This document shows, one piece after another, positions 28,588-29,370 of a stretch of 29,370 nucleotides of DNA; position 1 is the first letter of the stretch, and each line of letters begins with the position of its first letter. The notes beneath the pieces are model-generated. The model made no database searches and was not told where the DNA came from. It worked only from the letters and a program-made list of their open reading frames with translations. The stretch spans positions 1 to 29,370 of the forward strand of contig CAZGXI010000048.1 in the NCBI GenBank assembly GCA_964529715.1. Direction: 5' to 3'. Both the position numbers and the translations under genes were made by a program. The stretch comes from CAZGXI01 sp964529715. Lineage in GTDB: Bacteria > Chloroflexota > Anaerolineae > Aggregatilineales > Ch27.

Positions 28588-28609
28588 GGGGCGCGTGCTG
28601 ACGCGCCCC
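28588..28609. terminator. Hairpin between convergent genes
   Basis: Perfect 9-bp stem GGGGCGCGT / ACGCGCCCC with loop GCTG, 11 bases after the DUF255 stop and 16 before the end of the oxidoreductase gene. Preceded by TTTAAAA, so a U-tract exists for the minus strand transcript. Probably bidirectional. It resembles the shorter members of the palindrome family. Confidence 0.65.
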
Positions 28610-28624
28610 CACCGCTCTCTACCC

Positions 28625-29370
28625 TTACGCCAGCGCCGCCATGATCGCGTCCAACTGTTCGCGCGGGGGACGCAACTTGTCGGCGGGTAGGTGCGCCAGC
28701 GGAGTCTGGGTCAGGCGCATCTGCTCGATCATCGACGGGCGGTCCTCGTCCAGGTAAATCAGCCCGGTGATGAACTCCTGCTGTTCGTAGGCGTCCAGCA
28801 GCACCTTCATTGCCTCCGCCTTGTTGGTCGGGTCGTAGTCCTTGCCCAACGGCTTGAGGCAGATCCACGAGCCATCGTGCAGTTGCACGTCCTGCACGCA
28901 CATTCCGTCGTCGTCCTCTTCTTCCAGGATGATTTCCTCGGCGTGCGGCACGAAGGTGATGTCGTGCAGCGGGTCCTCGCGCTCCTTGCCATAGGCGTAG
29001 CTCTTGGTCGAGTCCTCGCTGTTGTTGAAGGTCACGCACGGGCTGATAATGTCCAGCACCGCCGTGCCCCGGTGATGCAGCGCAGCCTTGAGTAGCGCCA
29101 CCACCTGCTTGGGCGAGCCGGAGAACGACCGCGCCACGAAGCTGGCGTCGGCGGCCAGGGCTTCCAGGCAGATGTCGATGGGCGGCAGTTCGTTTTTGCC
29201 CGCGTATTTCAACTCCTGGCCGATGTCGGCGGTGGCAGAGAACTGACCTTTGGTCAGGCCGTAGACGCCGTTGTTCTCGACGATGTAGACCATCGGCACG
29301 TTGCGGCGGACCATATGCTTGAACTGGCCCAGGCCGATGCTGCCGGTGTCGCCGTCGCCGCTGACGCCGA
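28625..29370 (-). CDS. 2-oxoacid:ferredoxin oxidoreductase beta subunit (partial, 5' end outside the window)
   Basis: The 3' part of a thiamine pyrophosphate-binding beta subunit. Near the window edge the minus-strand frame reads GVSGDGDTGSIGLGQFKHMV, which contains the GDGD TPP motif, and continues 'RNVPMVYIVENNGVYGLTKG' with the NN of that motif about 28 residues later. 'VLDIISPCVTFNNSEDSTKS' then shows the family Cys and Asn-rich segment. The C-terminal extension (about 150-245) holds 'YEQQEFITGLIYLDEDRPSM', the part which is typical of KorB/OforB rather than pyruvate-specific PorB. With the alpha subunit it would oxidise a 2-oxoacid, CoA-dependent, giving reduced ferredoxin. The alpha subunit and the N-terminus of this one must lie beyond 29370. 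ATG at 29312-29314 is internal, not the start. Confidence 0.9.
   Translation of the reverse strand, partial: GVSGDGDTGSIGLGQFKHMVRRNVPMVYIVENNGVYGLTKGQFSATADIGQELKYAGKNELPPIDICLEALAADASFVARSFSGSPKQVVALLKAALHHRGTAVLDIISPCVTFNNSEDSTKSYAYGKEREDPLHDITFVPHAEEIILEEEDDDGMCVQDVQLHDGSWICLKPLGKDYDPTNKAEAMKVLLDAYEQQEFITGLIYLDEDRPSMIEQMRLTQTPLAHLPADKLRPPREQLDAIMAALA

Overview
The window looks like chromosomal DNA of a GC-rich, free-living bacterium, most likely a Chloroflexota member (Anaerolineae-like). This is inferred from the protein repertoire, not from a marker gene: Pro/Thr-rich linkers in exported proteins, large pre-peptidase C-terminal (PPC) repeat proteins, a FecR-like exported protein, a lipoprotein penicillin-binding protein with a MecA_N-like domain, and a 2-oxoacid:ferredoxin oxidoreductase. 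No phage, plasmid, CRISPR or integrase genes are visible.

Layout. 1-2960: three minus-strand exported or membrane-anchored proteins (a FecR-like secreted protein and two paralogous single-TM proteins). 3086-4114: a tRNA-Leu(CAA) with a consensus promoter, next to an AT-richer patch holding a DUF3800 gene broken by a frameshift/deletion. 4256-5970: an ECF sigma factor followed by a probable membrane anti-sigma factor. 5998-9958 (minus): DusB-type tRNA-dihydrouridine synthase translationally coupled to a GNAT acetyltransferase, then the Tex RNA-binding protein. 10080-11730 (minus): a CPA2-type cation/proton antiporter with a PII-like signalling protein, bracketed by two copies of the 3' end of a gamma-glutamyltransferase (GGT) gene, one belonging to the intact GGT gene (11876-13498) and one a stranded fragment (10080-10120). 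13719-17086 (minus): a URO-D-superfamily protein translationally coupled to a MecA_N-type class B PBP lipoprotein. 17270-17632 (plus): a small protein of unknown function. 17683-25506 (minus): a ~1994-residue secreted protein of about 18 PPC-like modules and a second PPC-repeat protein with a lipoprotein-like N-terminus. 25747-28577 (plus): a queuosine-precursor/VUT family transporter and a DUF255 thioredoxin-domain protein (YyaL/SSP411 type). 28625-29370 (minus, cut by the window edge): the beta subunit of a 2-oxoacid:ferredoxin oxidoreductase.

Intergenic DNA is compact; no gene-free stretch exceeds about 250 bases. Much of it is occupied by small dispersed palindromes: a GTAG...CTAC hairpin family, two copies of a 77-79 bp AACCGCCAAGAC inverted-repeat element in opposite orientations, and a ~214 bp stretch with imperfect terminal inverted repeats. 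Several of the hairpins sit where terminators are expected.

The most interesting items are the giant PPC protein with recent internal duplication, the antiporter-PII pair flanked by duplicated GGT 3' ends, the broken DUF3800 gene beside a tRNA, and the repeat families. I see no complete defence or mobile system that can be claimed as new.
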